Positions 1 to 8,892 of a stretch of 64,000 nucleotides of DNA are shown in pieces. Position 1 is the stretch's first letter; every line of letters begins with the position of its first letter. Origin of the DNA: JBBSOK01 sp965219125 (GTDB taxonomy: Bacteria > Bacteroidota > Bacteroidia > Flavobacteriales > Flavobacteriaceae); contig CBDCMO010000002.1 in assembly GCA_965219125.1 (NCBI GenBank), positions 1,054,001-1,118,000 of the forward strand. Reading direction: 5' to 3'. Both the position numbers and the translations under genes were made by a program. The notes under the pieces are model-generated. The model searched no databases. It was not told where the DNA came from and saw only the letters and a list, made by a program, of their open reading frames with translations.

Positions 1-1644
1 TAATTCTTTTGCGTTTGCAAGTGCCGCATCTGTTATTTTAGAGCCTCCCAACATTTGTGCTATTTCATTTATACGCTCTTCGGGCGTTAATTGTTTTATT
101 CGGGTTTGGGTAATATTATCCAAGTCTTCCTTATAAACTTTGATGTGATTTTTGCCTTTTGCCGCAATTTGAGGTAAATGTGTTATACTAATAACTTGCA
201 TATTTGAAGCCATTTCTAGCATTATATTCGCCATTTTGTTAGCAATCTCTCCCGATACGCCTGTATCAATCTCATCAAAAACTATGGTTGGCAGGTTTTG
301 ATATTTTGCCAAAATAGCTTTTGTGGCGAGCATTATTCTACTCATTTCTCCTCCCGAAGCCACCTTTTTTAACGCGCCCATTTCTGAACCTTTATTGGCT
401 GTAAAAAGTACTTCCAAAGAATCAGTCCCGTTTTTTCTGAATTGTTCGCTATGCGTTAATTGATATTCAAATCTCGCATTTGGCAATCCTAAATCTACCA
501 AATATTCTTCTATTGCTTTTTTTAGAATTGGAATAGCGCCTTTTCTACTTTCGGAAATAATTAAACCTTGTTCAGAAATCTGAATAGTCAGCAATTCTAT
601 TTTAGCTTCCAATTCCTTGATTTCAGCATCAAGTTGATGCGTGGTTTCAACCGTTTGCGAAAGTGAATTTTGAATTTCTAATAATTCTTCAACCGAAGAA
701 ACGGAATGTTTTTGCTGAACTTTATAAAGTGATTGAAGCGTTTCCTTAATCTGCTGAAGCATTTCTGGATCTGCCTGAACTTTTTCAGATAAATTATTGA
801 CAGAATCTAACAAATCCTCCAATTCAATAATGCTGCTATCTAACCTTTTAAAAGCATCATCATACGAAGTTGAAAAATCTTTAATCCGTGAAAGTTTTTT
901 TCTTGCCTCCTTTGCAGACTCTAACGTGCCAATTTGATCTTCGGTAAATAACTGAATAACTCGTGAAAAAGATTCTTCAATAATTTCGGTATTATTCAAT
1001 GTTTCAAAGGTTTCTTCTAATTGAGGTTGATTAATTTTAGAGAGATTCAAAACTTCTAATTCTTGTAATAAAAACGTACTGTAATCCAATTCCTTATTGG
1101 CTTCTTCCCTATTTAATTTTGCAGAATCTAATTGTTTCGTTATTTGTTGAAAAAATTTTAATGCAACAACATATTTTTGAAGATTCTCAGCATTGTTCGC
1201 CAAAGCATCTATCACTTCCATTTGAAAATCTTCACGCACCAATTCAAGTGTTTCATGTTGGCTATGTACATCTACCAAAAATGGGGCTACAGCTTGTAAT
1301 TGATTCAATGAAACTGGACTGTCGTTTACAAAAGCGCGTGATTTTCCGCCAGGCAAAATTTCCCTTCGCACGATTGTTTGTTCTTCAAAATCGAGATCAT
1401 TCGAAGAAAATAAGGTCTCTAGATTATAACCTGAAATTGAAAAATGACCTTCAATTACACACTTTTTATCTGCAATTTTAACGCTAGCTGCATCTGCCCT
1501 TTTACCCAATAAAAGTCCCAGTGCGCCTAAAATTATAGATTTACCAGCACCTGTTTCGCCTGTAATAATAGTAAGCCCTGAAGATAACGTAAGTTGAACG
1601 TCATCTATTAAGGCGTAATTTTTTATTGTTAGTTGTGTTATCAA
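1..1644 (-). CDS. recN: DNA repair protein RecN (last few codons beyond window edge)
   Basis: RecN is an SMC-like ATPase that acts in recombinational repair of double-strand breaks. The reading frame was translated by hand because it runs off the left edge: 548 codons without a stop, so probably only a few C-terminal residues are missing. Visible motifs are Walker A GETGAGKS near residues 29-36, an ABC signature SGGEMSRI near 430 and Walker B VFDEIDTG near 455, with a long predicted coiled-coil between them. The start is TTG at 1644 (MITQLTIKNYALI, the usual RecN N-terminus); an in-frame TAA lies two codons upstream and no ATG is available. It lies 88 nt downstream of porD on the same strand and is probably cotranscribed with it. 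Confidence 0.95.
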   Translation of the reverse strand, partial: MITQLTIKNYALIDDVQLTLSSGLTIITGETGAGKSIILGALGLLLGKRADAASVKIADKKCVIEGHFSISGYNLETLFSSNDLDFEEQTIVRREILPGGKSRAFVNDSPVSLNQLQAVAPFLVDVHSQHETLELVREDFQMEVIDALANNAENLQKYVVALKFFQQITKQLDSAKLNREEANKELDYSTFLLQELEVLNLSKINQPQLEETFETLNNTEIIEESFSRVIQLFTEDQIGTLESAKEARKKLSRIKDFSTSYDDAFKRLDSSIIELEDLLDSVNNLSEKVQADPEMLQQIKETLQSLYKVQQKHSVSSVEELLEIQNSLSQTVETTHQLDAEIKELEAKIELLTIQISEQGLIISESRKGAIPILKKAIEEYLVDLGLPNARFEYQLTHSEQFRKNGTDSLEVLFTANKGSEMGALKKVASGGEMSRIMLATKAILAKYQNLPTIVFDEIDTGVSGEIANKMANIMLEMASNMQVISITHLPQIAAKGKNHIKVYKEDLDNITQTRIKQLTPEERINEIAQMLGGSKITDAALANAKEL

Positions 1645-1732
1645 ATTTTAAGCGTGTCCTTTCCAAAAATTTGAAAAAGTGATTCTAAAATACCGAAGAT
1701 TTAAGTACTATACAAGCTGTAAAGCCAATGTT

Positions 1733-2620
1733 TTAAATTTTTATTGCGCTCCAATTTGTACGTTTTGTTGGTGCAATTCTATTTAAATTTTCAACAAATT
1801 GCGCAATATCTACGCCTTGCCCACCACTAAACACAGATTCAATCTCATCGCTTTTCGCATCAAAGAATGTTCTTACCAAAAAAGAATTTGGCCTTCTGTC
1901 ATTAATATCCTTCAATTTTTTTACTGCATCAATTATAGTATTCTTCGCATCTTTTTGGTTTACAGAAAGCAAATCCAAACCTTTGCGGTGATATAAATAA
2001 AGCGCTTCGTGAAACTCTTTGTAAACTGGTGAAATTACCGCATCGTTATATTTAAAACGAGATTGGTTACCGTCTGTCGATTTCCAACCCTTAAAATTTC
2101 CGGAGGCTGCCGTATTCACAATTTGTTTGGCAATATTAAAATAAGGCTCACCACCGCTTGGCGCAAACGTATCTGCATCCAAACCAATAATTGTATAAAT
2201 GTGATACGCCAAAACAGAAACCAAATTTGAGGAAAATACATTTGCGTTAAATGCCAAAGGTTCAAATTCTTTATAGTTGAAACTTACATCGCGGTCATTA
2301 TAATTATAAACCGGCGAATCATAAGTAGAATCAAAAATTGGCCGTGAGGATTGCACTTGCAAACTTGCAGCAAAGGAATCACCATCATATTGTGTGATAA
2401 TTAATTGCATACTGCAATCTATGCGTTCTTGATTTTTATAAACCTTGTCCGTCCAATTTGTATTATTTACAAAATCCGTTAATTGACTTTGTAACGATTT
2501 GAAAACTTGTTGGTTAGGTTGGCCTGTTTGCTCCGCATCTATCGTTATTGTGCAATTAAGTTCCTGCGCAACAAGTGAAAGGCTACTAATAAGTGAGAAT
2601 ATAAATATTAATTTACGCAT
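1733..2620 (-). CDS. porD: PorD/DUF4835 family protein (type IX secretion-associated)
   Basis: This is a 295-residue exported protein with an N-terminal signal peptide (about residues 1-18, ending LSLVAQ) followed by the ELNC..I..D....NQQVFKSL pattern that I recognise as the DUF4835 family. The family is restricted to Bacteroidota and is annotated as the type IX secretion protein PorD; its molecular role is poorly defined. The start codon overlaps the coaBC stop by 8 nt, which implies translational coupling, and recN follows. The order coaBC-porD-recN is, from memory, conserved in Flavobacteriaceae. The family assignment is recognition; involvement in secretion is family knowledge, not visible here. 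Confidence 0.85.
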   Translation of the reverse strand: MRKLIFIFSLISSLSLVAQELNCTITIDAEQTGQPNQQVFKSLQSQLTDFVNNTNWTDKVYKNQERIDCSMQLIITQYDGDSFAASLQVQSSRPIFDSTYDSPVYNYNDRDVSFNYKEFEPLAFNANVFSSNLVSVLAYHIYTIIGLDADTFAPSGGEPYFNIAKQIVNTAASGNFKGWKSTDGNQSRFKYNDAVISPVYKEFHEALYLYHRKGLDLLSVNQKDAKNTIIDAVKKLKDINDRRPNSFLVRTFFDAKSDEIESVFSGGQGVDIAQFVENLNRIAPTKRTNWSAIKI

Positions 2621-3827
2621 CTATAAGTGTTATAATATGTTGTAAAATATCGTTGGCAACTTCTGCCTTTGGTTTAACAGGAAATGGGTACGGTTTATTG
2701 TCTTTGCCAATTATTGTAATTTTATTGGTGTCGCTTTTAAATCCTGCACCCTCGTCTCTCAGCGAATTTAACACAATTAAATCTAAATTCTTTTTTTCAA
2801 GCTTTGTTTTTGCATTCTGTAATTCATTTTCGGTTTCTAATGCAAAACCAACAAGAAACGTATTTCCTTTTATTGTTCCCAAAGAAGCCAAAATATCTTT
2901 TGTTTTTTCGAGCTCTAAAATTAATTTACCGTCAGATTTTTTAATTTTCTCTGAAGCAACCTCAGTTGGTTTAAAATCGGCCACCGCTGCGCTAAGAATC
3001 GCAATATCAATATTTTCGAAATTGTGATGCACCGCATTATACATTTCTTCAGCAGAAATTACGGGAATTATATTTAGTGATGAATTGCTTGTTTTAACGT
3101 TAACCGGACCCGTAATCAAAATTACATTTGCGCCCAAAGATGCTGCTCTTTCCGCAATTGCAAAACCCATTTTGCCACTGCTATGATTTCCTATAAACCG
3201 AACAGGATCTATTGCTTCATACGTTGGACCTGCGGTAATCAGCACATTCTTATTTTTAAGTGGCAAATTTTGAAGCAGATCCTTTTCAATAAATGCAACA
3301 ATTTCCTCGGGTTCTGCCATTCTGCCCTGTCCCGATAAACCACTTGCCAATTCTCCAACGCCTGCCGGAATTTGAATATTCCCAAATTCCTTTAACTTCT
3401 TGAAGCTATGTATTGTTGAAGGATGTTTGTACATATCCAAATCCATCGCCGGCGCATGATAAACCGGACATTTTGCGGAAAGATATGTGGCAAGCAATAA
3501 ATTATCGCAAGTTCCACTCGCCATTTTAGATAACGTATTGGCTGTTACGGGAGCTATTAAAAATAAATCTGCCCATAAACCTAATTCTACGTGATTGTTC
3601 CAAGTTGGCTCGGAATTATTTTCTTCGGAAGTAAAACAAGAAAAAACTTCATTTTTTGAAAGTGTTGAAAGCGTAAGCGACGTAACAAAATCTTTGCTGG
3701 AAGGCGTCATTATCACCTTTACATTTGCGCCCACTTTAATTAACAAACGTACAATTAACGGAGATTTATAAGCCGCGATGCCACCAGAAATGCCCAACAA
3801 TATATTTTTTCCAATTAGAACTGACAT
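2613..3827 (-). CDS. coaBC: Bifunctional phosphopantothenoylcysteine decarboxylase/phosphopantothenate-cysteine ligase
   Basis: CoaBC makes 4'-phosphopantetheine in coenzyme A synthesis: the C-terminal CoaB half joins cysteine to phosphopantothenate and the N-terminal CoaC flavoprotein half decarboxylates the product. The CoaC half (about 1-190) shows GISGGIAAYKS at the FMN site, NHVELG with the catalytic His, and APVTANT. The CoaB half (about 190-404) shows ITAGPTYEAIDPVRFIGNHS and AAVADFKP. The 404-residue length is normal. Two usual CoaC catalytic residues differ: the PxMNxxMW motif reads PAMDLDMY and the ACGD cysteine region reads ASGLSG. It is separated from rpoZ by a terminator and therefore needs its own promoter, which I could not find. 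Confidence 0.95.
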   Translation of the reverse strand: MSVLIGKNILLGISGGIAAYKSPLIVRLLIKVGANVKVIMTPSSKDFVTSLTLSTLSKNEVFSCFTSEENNSEPTWNNHVELGLWADLFLIAPVTANTLSKMASGTCDNLLLATYLSAKCPVYHAPAMDLDMYKHPSTIHSFKKLKEFGNIQIPAGVGELASGLSGQGRMAEPEEIVAFIEKDLLQNLPLKNKNVLITAGPTYEAIDPVRFIGNHSSGKMGFAIAERAASLGANVILITGPVNVKTSNSSLNIIPVISAEEMYNAVHHNFENIDIAILSAAVADFKPTEVASEKIKKSDGKLILELEKTKDILASLGTIKGNTFLVGFALETENELQNAKTKLEKKNLDLIVLNSLRDEGAGFKSDTNKITIIGKDNKPYPFPVKPKAEVANDILQHIITLIDA

Positions 3828-3930
3828 TTAAATGAATCTATTTTAAAAAGATTTTATGAATCAAATTTTTTACTATGAATATTGTAAAAATACTTAATTA
3901 AGAATGATAGCATTCAACAAAATTTAAAAA

Positions 3931-3978
3931 CAAAAAAATTGCTTAGAGTTTCTAACTTTTACGCGAAACCCTAAGCAA
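3931..3978 (-). terminator. Rho-independent terminator after rpoZ
   Basis: Fourteen-base arms at 3939-3952 and 3965-3978 form a stem with one mismatch and a 12-nt loop. On the minus strand the stem is followed by a run of seven T (A-run at 3932-3938). It lies downstream of rpoZ and ahead of coaBC, so it ends the bamD-rpoZ transcript. Confidence 0.85.
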
Positions 3979-4060
3979 TATATTTTTGAACTCTAAAATC
4001 GAAATAGTGGAAAATTAGCACATATTTCTAATCAAATAATAATTAGAGATTAAAATTTTA

Positions 4061-4393
4061 CTAGTCTTCAATAACCTCATCGGCTGTATTGCGATAGTAA
4101 ATTTTGTTGTCTACCCATTCTTGAACGGCCAACGCGTGTGGCTTTGGCAATTTTTCGTAAAACTTAGAAACTTCAATTTGCTCCTTATTTTCGAAAATTT
4201 CTTCTAAACTATCGTTATATGTTGCAAACTCATCCAATTTTTCAAGTAATTCTTTTTTAATATCTGAATTAATTTGAGATGCACGTTTCGAAATTATTGA
4301 AATCGCCTCATAAATATTATCGGTAGGCGCATCTATGATATTCTTATCAATTGTAATTGTGTTAATAGGTGCTTCTGTATTCTTGATATCCAT
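4061..4393 (-). CDS. rpoZ: DNA-directed RNA polymerase omega subunit (Bacteroidota type)
   Basis: This 110-residue protein matches the flavobacterial omega family: an N-terminal stretch with TITIDKNIID, the NIYEAISIISKRA segment that corresponds to the conserved omega core, and a C-terminal region ending with KLPKPHALAVQEW, typical of Bacteroidota. Omega assists assembly of the beta' subunit into RNA polymerase. It starts 8 nt after bamD, is almost certainly cotranscribed with it, and is followed by a clear terminator. I rely on family recognition; Bacteroidota omega is divergent from the E. coli protein. Confidence 0.85.
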   Translation of the reverse strand: MDIKNTEAPINTITIDKNIIDAPTDNIYEAISIISKRASQINSDIKKELLEKLDEFATYNDSLEEIFENKEQIEVSKFYEKLPKPHALAVQEWVDNKIYYRNTADEVIED

Positions 4394-4401
4394 AATATGT
4401 A

Positions 4402-5247
4402 TTATTTACTTGTAGGTTCTTCAGTTGTGGCATTAGTTGCCATTCTTTTTTCAATATCTGCCAATATTTTGTCAGCTTCAGGTTTTAAGTCTGAATCAGC
4501 ATAATATTTAACAAAGCTATTATAATATGTTTTTGCAGTTACCAATCTCTCATTCACTTTGCTTGGCAAACTATTTATTGCTTGCAAATAACCCGCTTTA
4601 AAACGTCCAAAAAAAGCATCCTTTCTGTAAATAGAACCGGGATGATCGTTTATAAAATTTTCAAAAGCAACAATCGCCGTATTGTAATTTTGAATATAAT
4701 CTCCAATCTTTAAATATTGATTGGCAATTTCAAAGTCTTTCTTATCCAATTTTGTTTGCAATTCACTCACCAAAACGTTTGCTTCTTCTCTATTTGGACT
4801 GTCTGGATAAGCATTTACATATTCCTGTAATTTCTCTAAGCCTTTATAAGTTTCTTTTTGATCTAGAGAATATCTGTTTGAAAGTTCGTAAAAACTTTTT
4901 GCTCCTCTAAAACTTGCAACCTCGGCACTATCGCTTGTTGGATAAGCCTGTACAAAACGTTCAAACTGATAACCTGCAAGATAATTATCGCCCAATTTAT
5001 AAAAAGTGTTGGCGTAAATAAACATTAACTTTTCAGCTTGCGGTTTTCCCCGATATGAAGGCACAATCTGTTCCATCAATTTTAGGCCCTTTTTATATTT
5101 TCCAGCTTTGTACAAACTGTCTGCTATAGAGAATTTTTTGCCCAAATCATCACCTCTCAAGGTTTGTTGGTATTCGCTACAAGAGCTCAACAACAAACCT
5201 ACTAAGACTAAAAATAAAAATGTATAGGTTATTTTTTTACAAAACAT
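4402..5247 (-). CDS. bamD: Outer membrane protein assembly factor BamD
   Basis: BamD is the lipoprotein partner of BamA in the machine that folds beta-barrel proteins into the outer membrane. The 281-residue product has a lipoprotein signal peptide with lipobox LLSSC near residues 19-23, followed by tetratricopeptide-like helices rich in Y/F and A with repeats such as ADSLYKAGKYKKGLKLMEQI and FERFVQAYPTSDSAE. It lies between dapA and rpoZ. A consensus -7 box sits only 4 nt before the ATG, which suggests an internal promoter and a near-leaderless message. Confidence 0.92.
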   Translation of the reverse strand: MFCKKITYTFLFLVLVGLLLSSCSEYQQTLRGDDLGKKFSIADSLYKAGKYKKGLKLMEQIVPSYRGKPQAEKLMFIYANTFYKLGDNYLAGYQFERFVQAYPTSDSAEVASFRGAKSFYELSNRYSLDQKETYKGLEKLQEYVNAYPDSPNREEANVLVSELQTKLDKKDFEIANQYLKIGDYIQNYNTAIVAFENFINDHPGSIYRKDAFFGRFKAGYLQAINSLPSKVNERLVTAKTYYNSFVKYYADSDLKPEADKILADIEKRMATNATTEEPTSK

Positions 5248-5251
5248 CGTG

Positions 5252-5259
5252 CAAAAGTA
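5252..5259 (-). promoter_or_regulatory. Predicted -7 promoter box of bamD
   Basis: The minus strand reads TACTTTTG, an exact match to the Bacteroidota -7 consensus TAnnTTTG, followed by CACG and then the bamD ATG. A -33 TTG at the ideal distance is not clear. Position this close to the ATG predicts a very short or absent 5' leader. Confidence 0.6.
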
Positions 5260-5363
5260 GTGTTTTTAATGAGAGTATGAAAACAATTTCTTGGCGAAAA
5301 TAAATGGAAGATTTGTTGTATAACTTCAATTTTGATATATTTAACTTCAAAATTAATTCGAAA

Positions 5364-6239
5364 TTAAAAAGAGTCCACAAACTTATCTATTTTTTCCCGT
5401 AAGTTTTTACCAACCGAAACTAATGGCAATCTTACCGTATCGCCGCAAATTCCTAACTTTTTAAAGACTGCTTTAATCCCTGCCGGATTTCCTTCAGCAA
5501 AAATATAATCTATAGCAGGAGCAATTTTATAGTGAATTTTATAAGCTTCATTGGCCTTTTTTTGAAGCCCCAATTGTACCATATTCGAAAATTCCTTTGG
5601 AAATCCTTCTCCAATCACTGAAATAACCCCAGCGCCGCCAGCCAAAATCATGGGCAACGTAATCATATCGTCACCAGAAATTATAAGAAAATCCTTTGGA
5701 CAACCTGCAATTAGTTTCATTGCTTGCACAATATCGCCAGCGGCTTCTTTAATTCCAATAATATTTTGGTGATCGTTTGCCAATCGAATCACGGTTTCCG
5801 GCAACATGTTGCTTGCTGTCCGGCCGGGCACGTTGTATAAAATTATAGGCTTAGGTGCAATTTGCGCCAAAGCCGAAAAATGTTGATAGATTCCTTCCTG
5901 CGTTGGTTTGTTGTAATATGGCGAAACACTCAAAATTGCCGTAAATGCAGAAAGATCGCGCGTGGACATTTCGTCCATTACTTCTTTCGTATTATTGCCA
6001 CCAATACCCAAAACCAGAGGAATACGGCCATTTGTTGTTTCTATAATTATATCAATTACAACTTGTTTTTCTTCTTTTGAAAGCGTCGCACTTTCTGCAG
6101 TTGTCCCCAGTACAACCAAGTAGTTTATTCCATTTTTAATATTGAAATCTACTACATTTTTAAGCCCTTCAACATCTATTGAAAAATCCTCATTAAAAGG
6201 CGTAATTAACGCAACGCCAGTACCCATCAATTCTTTCAT
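5364..6239 (-). CDS. dapA: 4-hydroxy-tetrahydrodipicolinate synthase
   Basis: DapA condenses pyruvate with aspartate semialdehyde, the committing step of lysine and diaminopimelate synthesis, which feeds peptidoglycan. The 291-residue TIM-barrel protein shows the LGTTAES motif (about 44-50), the YNVPGR tyrosine near 135 and the Schiff-base lysine in GIKEA near 164. Length is normal. It lies 28 nt downstream of the DUF6913 gene and upstream of bamD in the ligA-led minus-strand cluster. dapF, acting later in the same pathway, is at 20.8-21.6 kb. Confidence 0.97.
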   Translation of the reverse strand: MKELMGTGVALITPFNEDFSIDVEGLKNVVDFNIKNGINYLVVLGTTAESATLSKEEKQVVIDIIIETTNGRIPLVLGIGGNNTKEVMDEMSTRDLSAFTAILSVSPYYNKPTQEGIYQHFSALAQIAPKPIILYNVPGRTASNMLPETVIRLANDHQNIIGIKEAAGDIVQAMKLIAGCPKDFLIISGDDMITLPMILAGGAGVISVIGEGFPKEFSNMVQLGLQKKANEAYKIHYKIAPAIDYIFAEGNPAGIKAVFKKLGICGDTVRLPLVSVGKNLREKIDKFVDSF

Positions 6240-6267
6240 CTTTACTCTATTTTATAATTCGCAATTT

Positions 6268-6795
6268 CTAAAGTTTTTTTAAAATTTTCAGATACTTTGT
6301 TAAGTCATAAATCAAACTATCAAATTTGTCGAATCTAGCTTTAAAAATTAAATCGAAAAACAATTCTTCACTGTTGAAAAAACCTATTTTAAAATGTGCT
6401 TTACTTTTAGCTGCCAACAGATTTAAATAGATGTTTTGATTATAATTTATGAAAACCAAACAATCCAAATGTAAATCTGAAAAAGCCTCTGCATCTACAT
6501 TTAAAATTTTACCCCTAAAGCTAAAATGACTTTCATTTATCTGATTATGAGATGATGTTGTATCATTCATATTTGAATTTGCAAATGTAAATATTTTGAT
6601 GTCTTTTGCGTGTAGATTATAATTTTTGAAGGTCGAAATAATTTTTGCGCTAACATCGCCAAAGGAATCGTCAATTAAAAACCCTATCGTTTTTATTGGG
6701 TCGTTTCGCTTGGACAAATCTCTATTATTACTGAAGCTATAAGCTTTTTTAAGCGCTATTTTATTGGAAAAGTTTTTCAGCAATTTCATAAACAA
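6268..6795 (-). CDS. DUF6913 family protein of unknown function
   Basis: This is a 175-residue protein, Lys/Phe/Asn-rich, with no signal peptide or membrane segment that I can see. It resembles the DUF6913 family found between ligA and dapA in flavobacteria. Segments such as PIKTIGFLIDDSFGDVSAKIIST and LDCLVFINYNQNIYLNLLAAKSKAHFKIGF suggest an alpha/beta fold but no catalytic motif is evident. It is spaced 21 nt after ligA and 28 nt before dapA, so it is probably in one transcript with them. No function is proposed. Confidence 0.75.
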   Translation of the reverse strand: MFMKLLKNFSNKIALKKAYSFSNNRDLSKRNDPIKTIGFLIDDSFGDVSAKIISTFKNYNLHAKDIKIFTFANSNMNDTTSSHNQINESHFSFRGKILNVDAEAFSDLHLDCLVFINYNQNIYLNLLAAKSKAHFKIGFFNSEELFFDLIFKARFDKFDSLIYDLTKYLKILKKL

Positions 6796-6816
6796 GTCTT
6801 CTTTATTTTTTCGAAT

Positions 6817-8808
6817 TTATAGCATTTCCAAAAAATTATCTTCTGTAATTATTGGCACACCTAAGCTATTTGCCTTTTCCAATTTGCTCGGTCCCATATT
6901 ATCGCCCGCAACCACATAATTTGTTTTTGAAGAAATTGAACTAGAAACCTTGCCGCCGTTATCTTCAATTAATTTCTTCAGCTCATCTCGGGTAACTTTG
7001 TGAAAAACGCCGGAAACGACAAAAATATTTGAGGCTAACTTGTTTGTCTGATTTGCCAATTTTTCTGCTGAAATCTCTAATTGAACACCATATTCCTTTA
7101 GTCTGTTCACTATTTCAGTATTCTTTTCTTCGGAAAAAAATGCTACTACACTTTCGGCAATTCTATCTCCAATCTCATCAACCGAAATTAATTCTTCCAC
7201 GGATGAATTTTTGATAGCTTCAATATTCTTGAAATGTTTTGCCAACTTTTTAGCAACAGTTTCGCCAACATATCGAATTCCCAAACCGAATAAAACTCGC
7301 TCGAAAGGAATTTGTTTTGAAGCTTCAATACCATTAATCATATTTTCAGCACTTTTTTCGGCCATTCGTTCCAACGGAATTATTTGGCCTTCAGTAAGTT
7401 TATATAAATCGGCGTAATTATGTATCAATTTATTTGTAACCAAAAGCGCTATCGTTTCACCACCCAAACCTTCAATATCCATCGCCTTTCGAGAGATAAA
7501 ATGTTGGATTCTACCAATTATTTGCGGCGGACAATCTTCATAATTTGGACAATAATGTTGCGCTTCGCCTTCATTTCTTATAAGTTTTGTATTACATTCC
7601 GGGCAGTTGGTAATATATTCCGTTGGGTTTGAATCAAGATCACGAAACGTAAAATCTACTCCAATTATCTTCGGAATTATTTCACCTCCTTTTTCAACAA
7701 AAACAGTATCGCCTTGCCTAATATCAAGTTTTGCAATTTGGTCTGCATTATGCAATGAAGCCCTTTTTACAATAGTTCCCGCAAGTTCAACAGGCTCTAA
7801 ATTGGCAACCGGCGTAATTGCGCCCGTACGACCAACTTGATAGGTTATTTGATTTAAAACAGTAGAAACCTGTTCAGCTTTAAACTTATAAGCCATTGCC
7901 CATCTCGGCGATTTTGCGGTGTAACCAAGTTCCTCTTGTTGCTGCAAATTATTCACTTTTATAACAACACCATCGGTTTCATACAGTAAATCGTGGCGGT
8001 GCACATCCCAATAATTTACAAAATCTAAGACCTCATCAAGATTTTTTGCGATTTTAGCTGCTTCGGGCACTTTAAATCCCCAATCTCTAGCTTTTTGTAA
8101 ACCTTCAAATTGTGTTTTTAATGGTAATCTTTCGCCGTGCAAACTGTACAATAAACAATCTAAAGGTCTTTTGGCAACTTCGGCGCTGTCTTGTAATTTT
8201 AGGCTTCCGCTTGCTGTGTTTCTAGGATTTCGATACGGTTCTGCGCCTGCTTCAATTCGTTCAATATTCATTTTTGCAAAACCCTCAAAAGGCAAAACAA
8301 TTTCGCCTCGAATATCAAATAGCGGCGGATAATCTCCCTTTAACTGCAAAGGAATTGATCGAATGGTTTTTACATTGGCAGTAACATCATCTCCTTGAAA
8401 ACCGTCACCGCGCGTTACTGCTTTTAGTAGTTTGCCGTTTTCATATGTCAAACTAATTGATGCGCCGTCATATTTAAGCTCGCACGTAAATTCTACATTT
8501 CCGTCAACCGCTTTTTCAATGCGTTTTTCCCAATCTTCGAGATCTTCTTTTGAATAGCTGTTGTCCAAAGAATACATTCGAAAGGTATGCGGAATAGTTT
8601 CAAAATTTTTGGTAACCGCACCGCCAACGCGCAATGTTGGAGAATTTTCATCAAAAAATTGTGGATTTTCAGTTTCTAAATGTTGAAGTTGCTTTAGCTT
8701 TTGGTCAAATTCAAAATCGGAAATTGTTGGTGTATCAAGTACGTAATAAGTGTAATTATGATTGCGAAGTTCATCGCGGAGTTTTTTTATTTGCGCTTCA
8801 ATATTCAT
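6817..8808 (-). CDS. ligA: NAD-dependent DNA ligase
   Basis: LigA seals nicks in replication and repair using NAD. The 663-residue product has the full domain order: adenylation domain with catalytic Lys112 in KYDG, OB fold, a four-cysteine zinc finger (CPEC then C and C in HYCPNYEDC), helix-hairpin-helix repeats and a C-terminal BRCT domain (about 590-663). The length is typical. It is the first gene of the minus-strand cluster leading to dapA and bamD. A consensus -7 box ends 4 nt upstream of the ATG, so the message is predicted to be leaderless or nearly so. Confidence 0.98.
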   Translation of the reverse strand: MNIEAQIKKLRDELRNHNYTYYVLDTPTISDFEFDQKLKQLQHLETENPQFFDENSPTLRVGGAVTKNFETIPHTFRMYSLDNSYSKEDLEDWEKRIEKAVDGNVEFTCELKYDGASISLTYENGKLLKAVTRGDGFQGDDVTANVKTIRSIPLQLKGDYPPLFDIRGEIVLPFEGFAKMNIERIEAGAEPYRNPRNTASGSLKLQDSAEVAKRPLDCLLYSLHGERLPLKTQFEGLQKARDWGFKVPEAAKIAKNLDEVLDFVNYWDVHRHDLLYETDGVVIKVNNLQQQEELGYTAKSPRWAMAYKFKAEQVSTVLNQITYQVGRTGAITPVANLEPVELAGTIVKRASLHNADQIAKLDIRQGDTVFVEKGGEIIPKIIGVDFTFRDLDSNPTEYITNCPECNTKLIRNEGEAQHYCPNYEDCPPQIIGRIQHFISRKAMDIEGLGGETIALLVTNKLIHNYADLYKLTEGQIIPLERMAEKSAENMINGIEASKQIPFERVLFGLGIRYVGETVAKKLAKHFKNIEAIKNSSVEELISVDEIGDRIAESVVAFFSEEKNTEIVNRLKEYGVQLEISAEKLANQTNKLASNIFVVSGVFHKVTRDELKKLIEDNGGKVSSSISSKTNYVVAGDNMGPSKLEKANSLGVPIITEDNFLEML

Positions 8809-8812
8809 AGGG

Positions 8813-8820
8813 CAAATATA
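8813..8820 (-). promoter_or_regulatory. Predicted -7 promoter box of ligA
   Basis: The minus strand reads TATATTTG, an exact TAnnTTTG match, 4 nt from the ligA start codon. A TTTG that might serve as the -33 element lies 23 nt further upstream, slightly further than ideal. Confidence 0.65.
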
Positions 8821-8892
8821 GGAAAGACAGCAGATTCCATAAACAAAAACGACGTAGTTTTGGAACTTCTACAACAAAGAAAATTTATTTTT

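Noticed and set aside
1119..1481. Open frame of 120 codons on the plus strand
   Set aside because: It is antisense to recN, whose motifs fill the same DNA; the translated product has no recognisable features.
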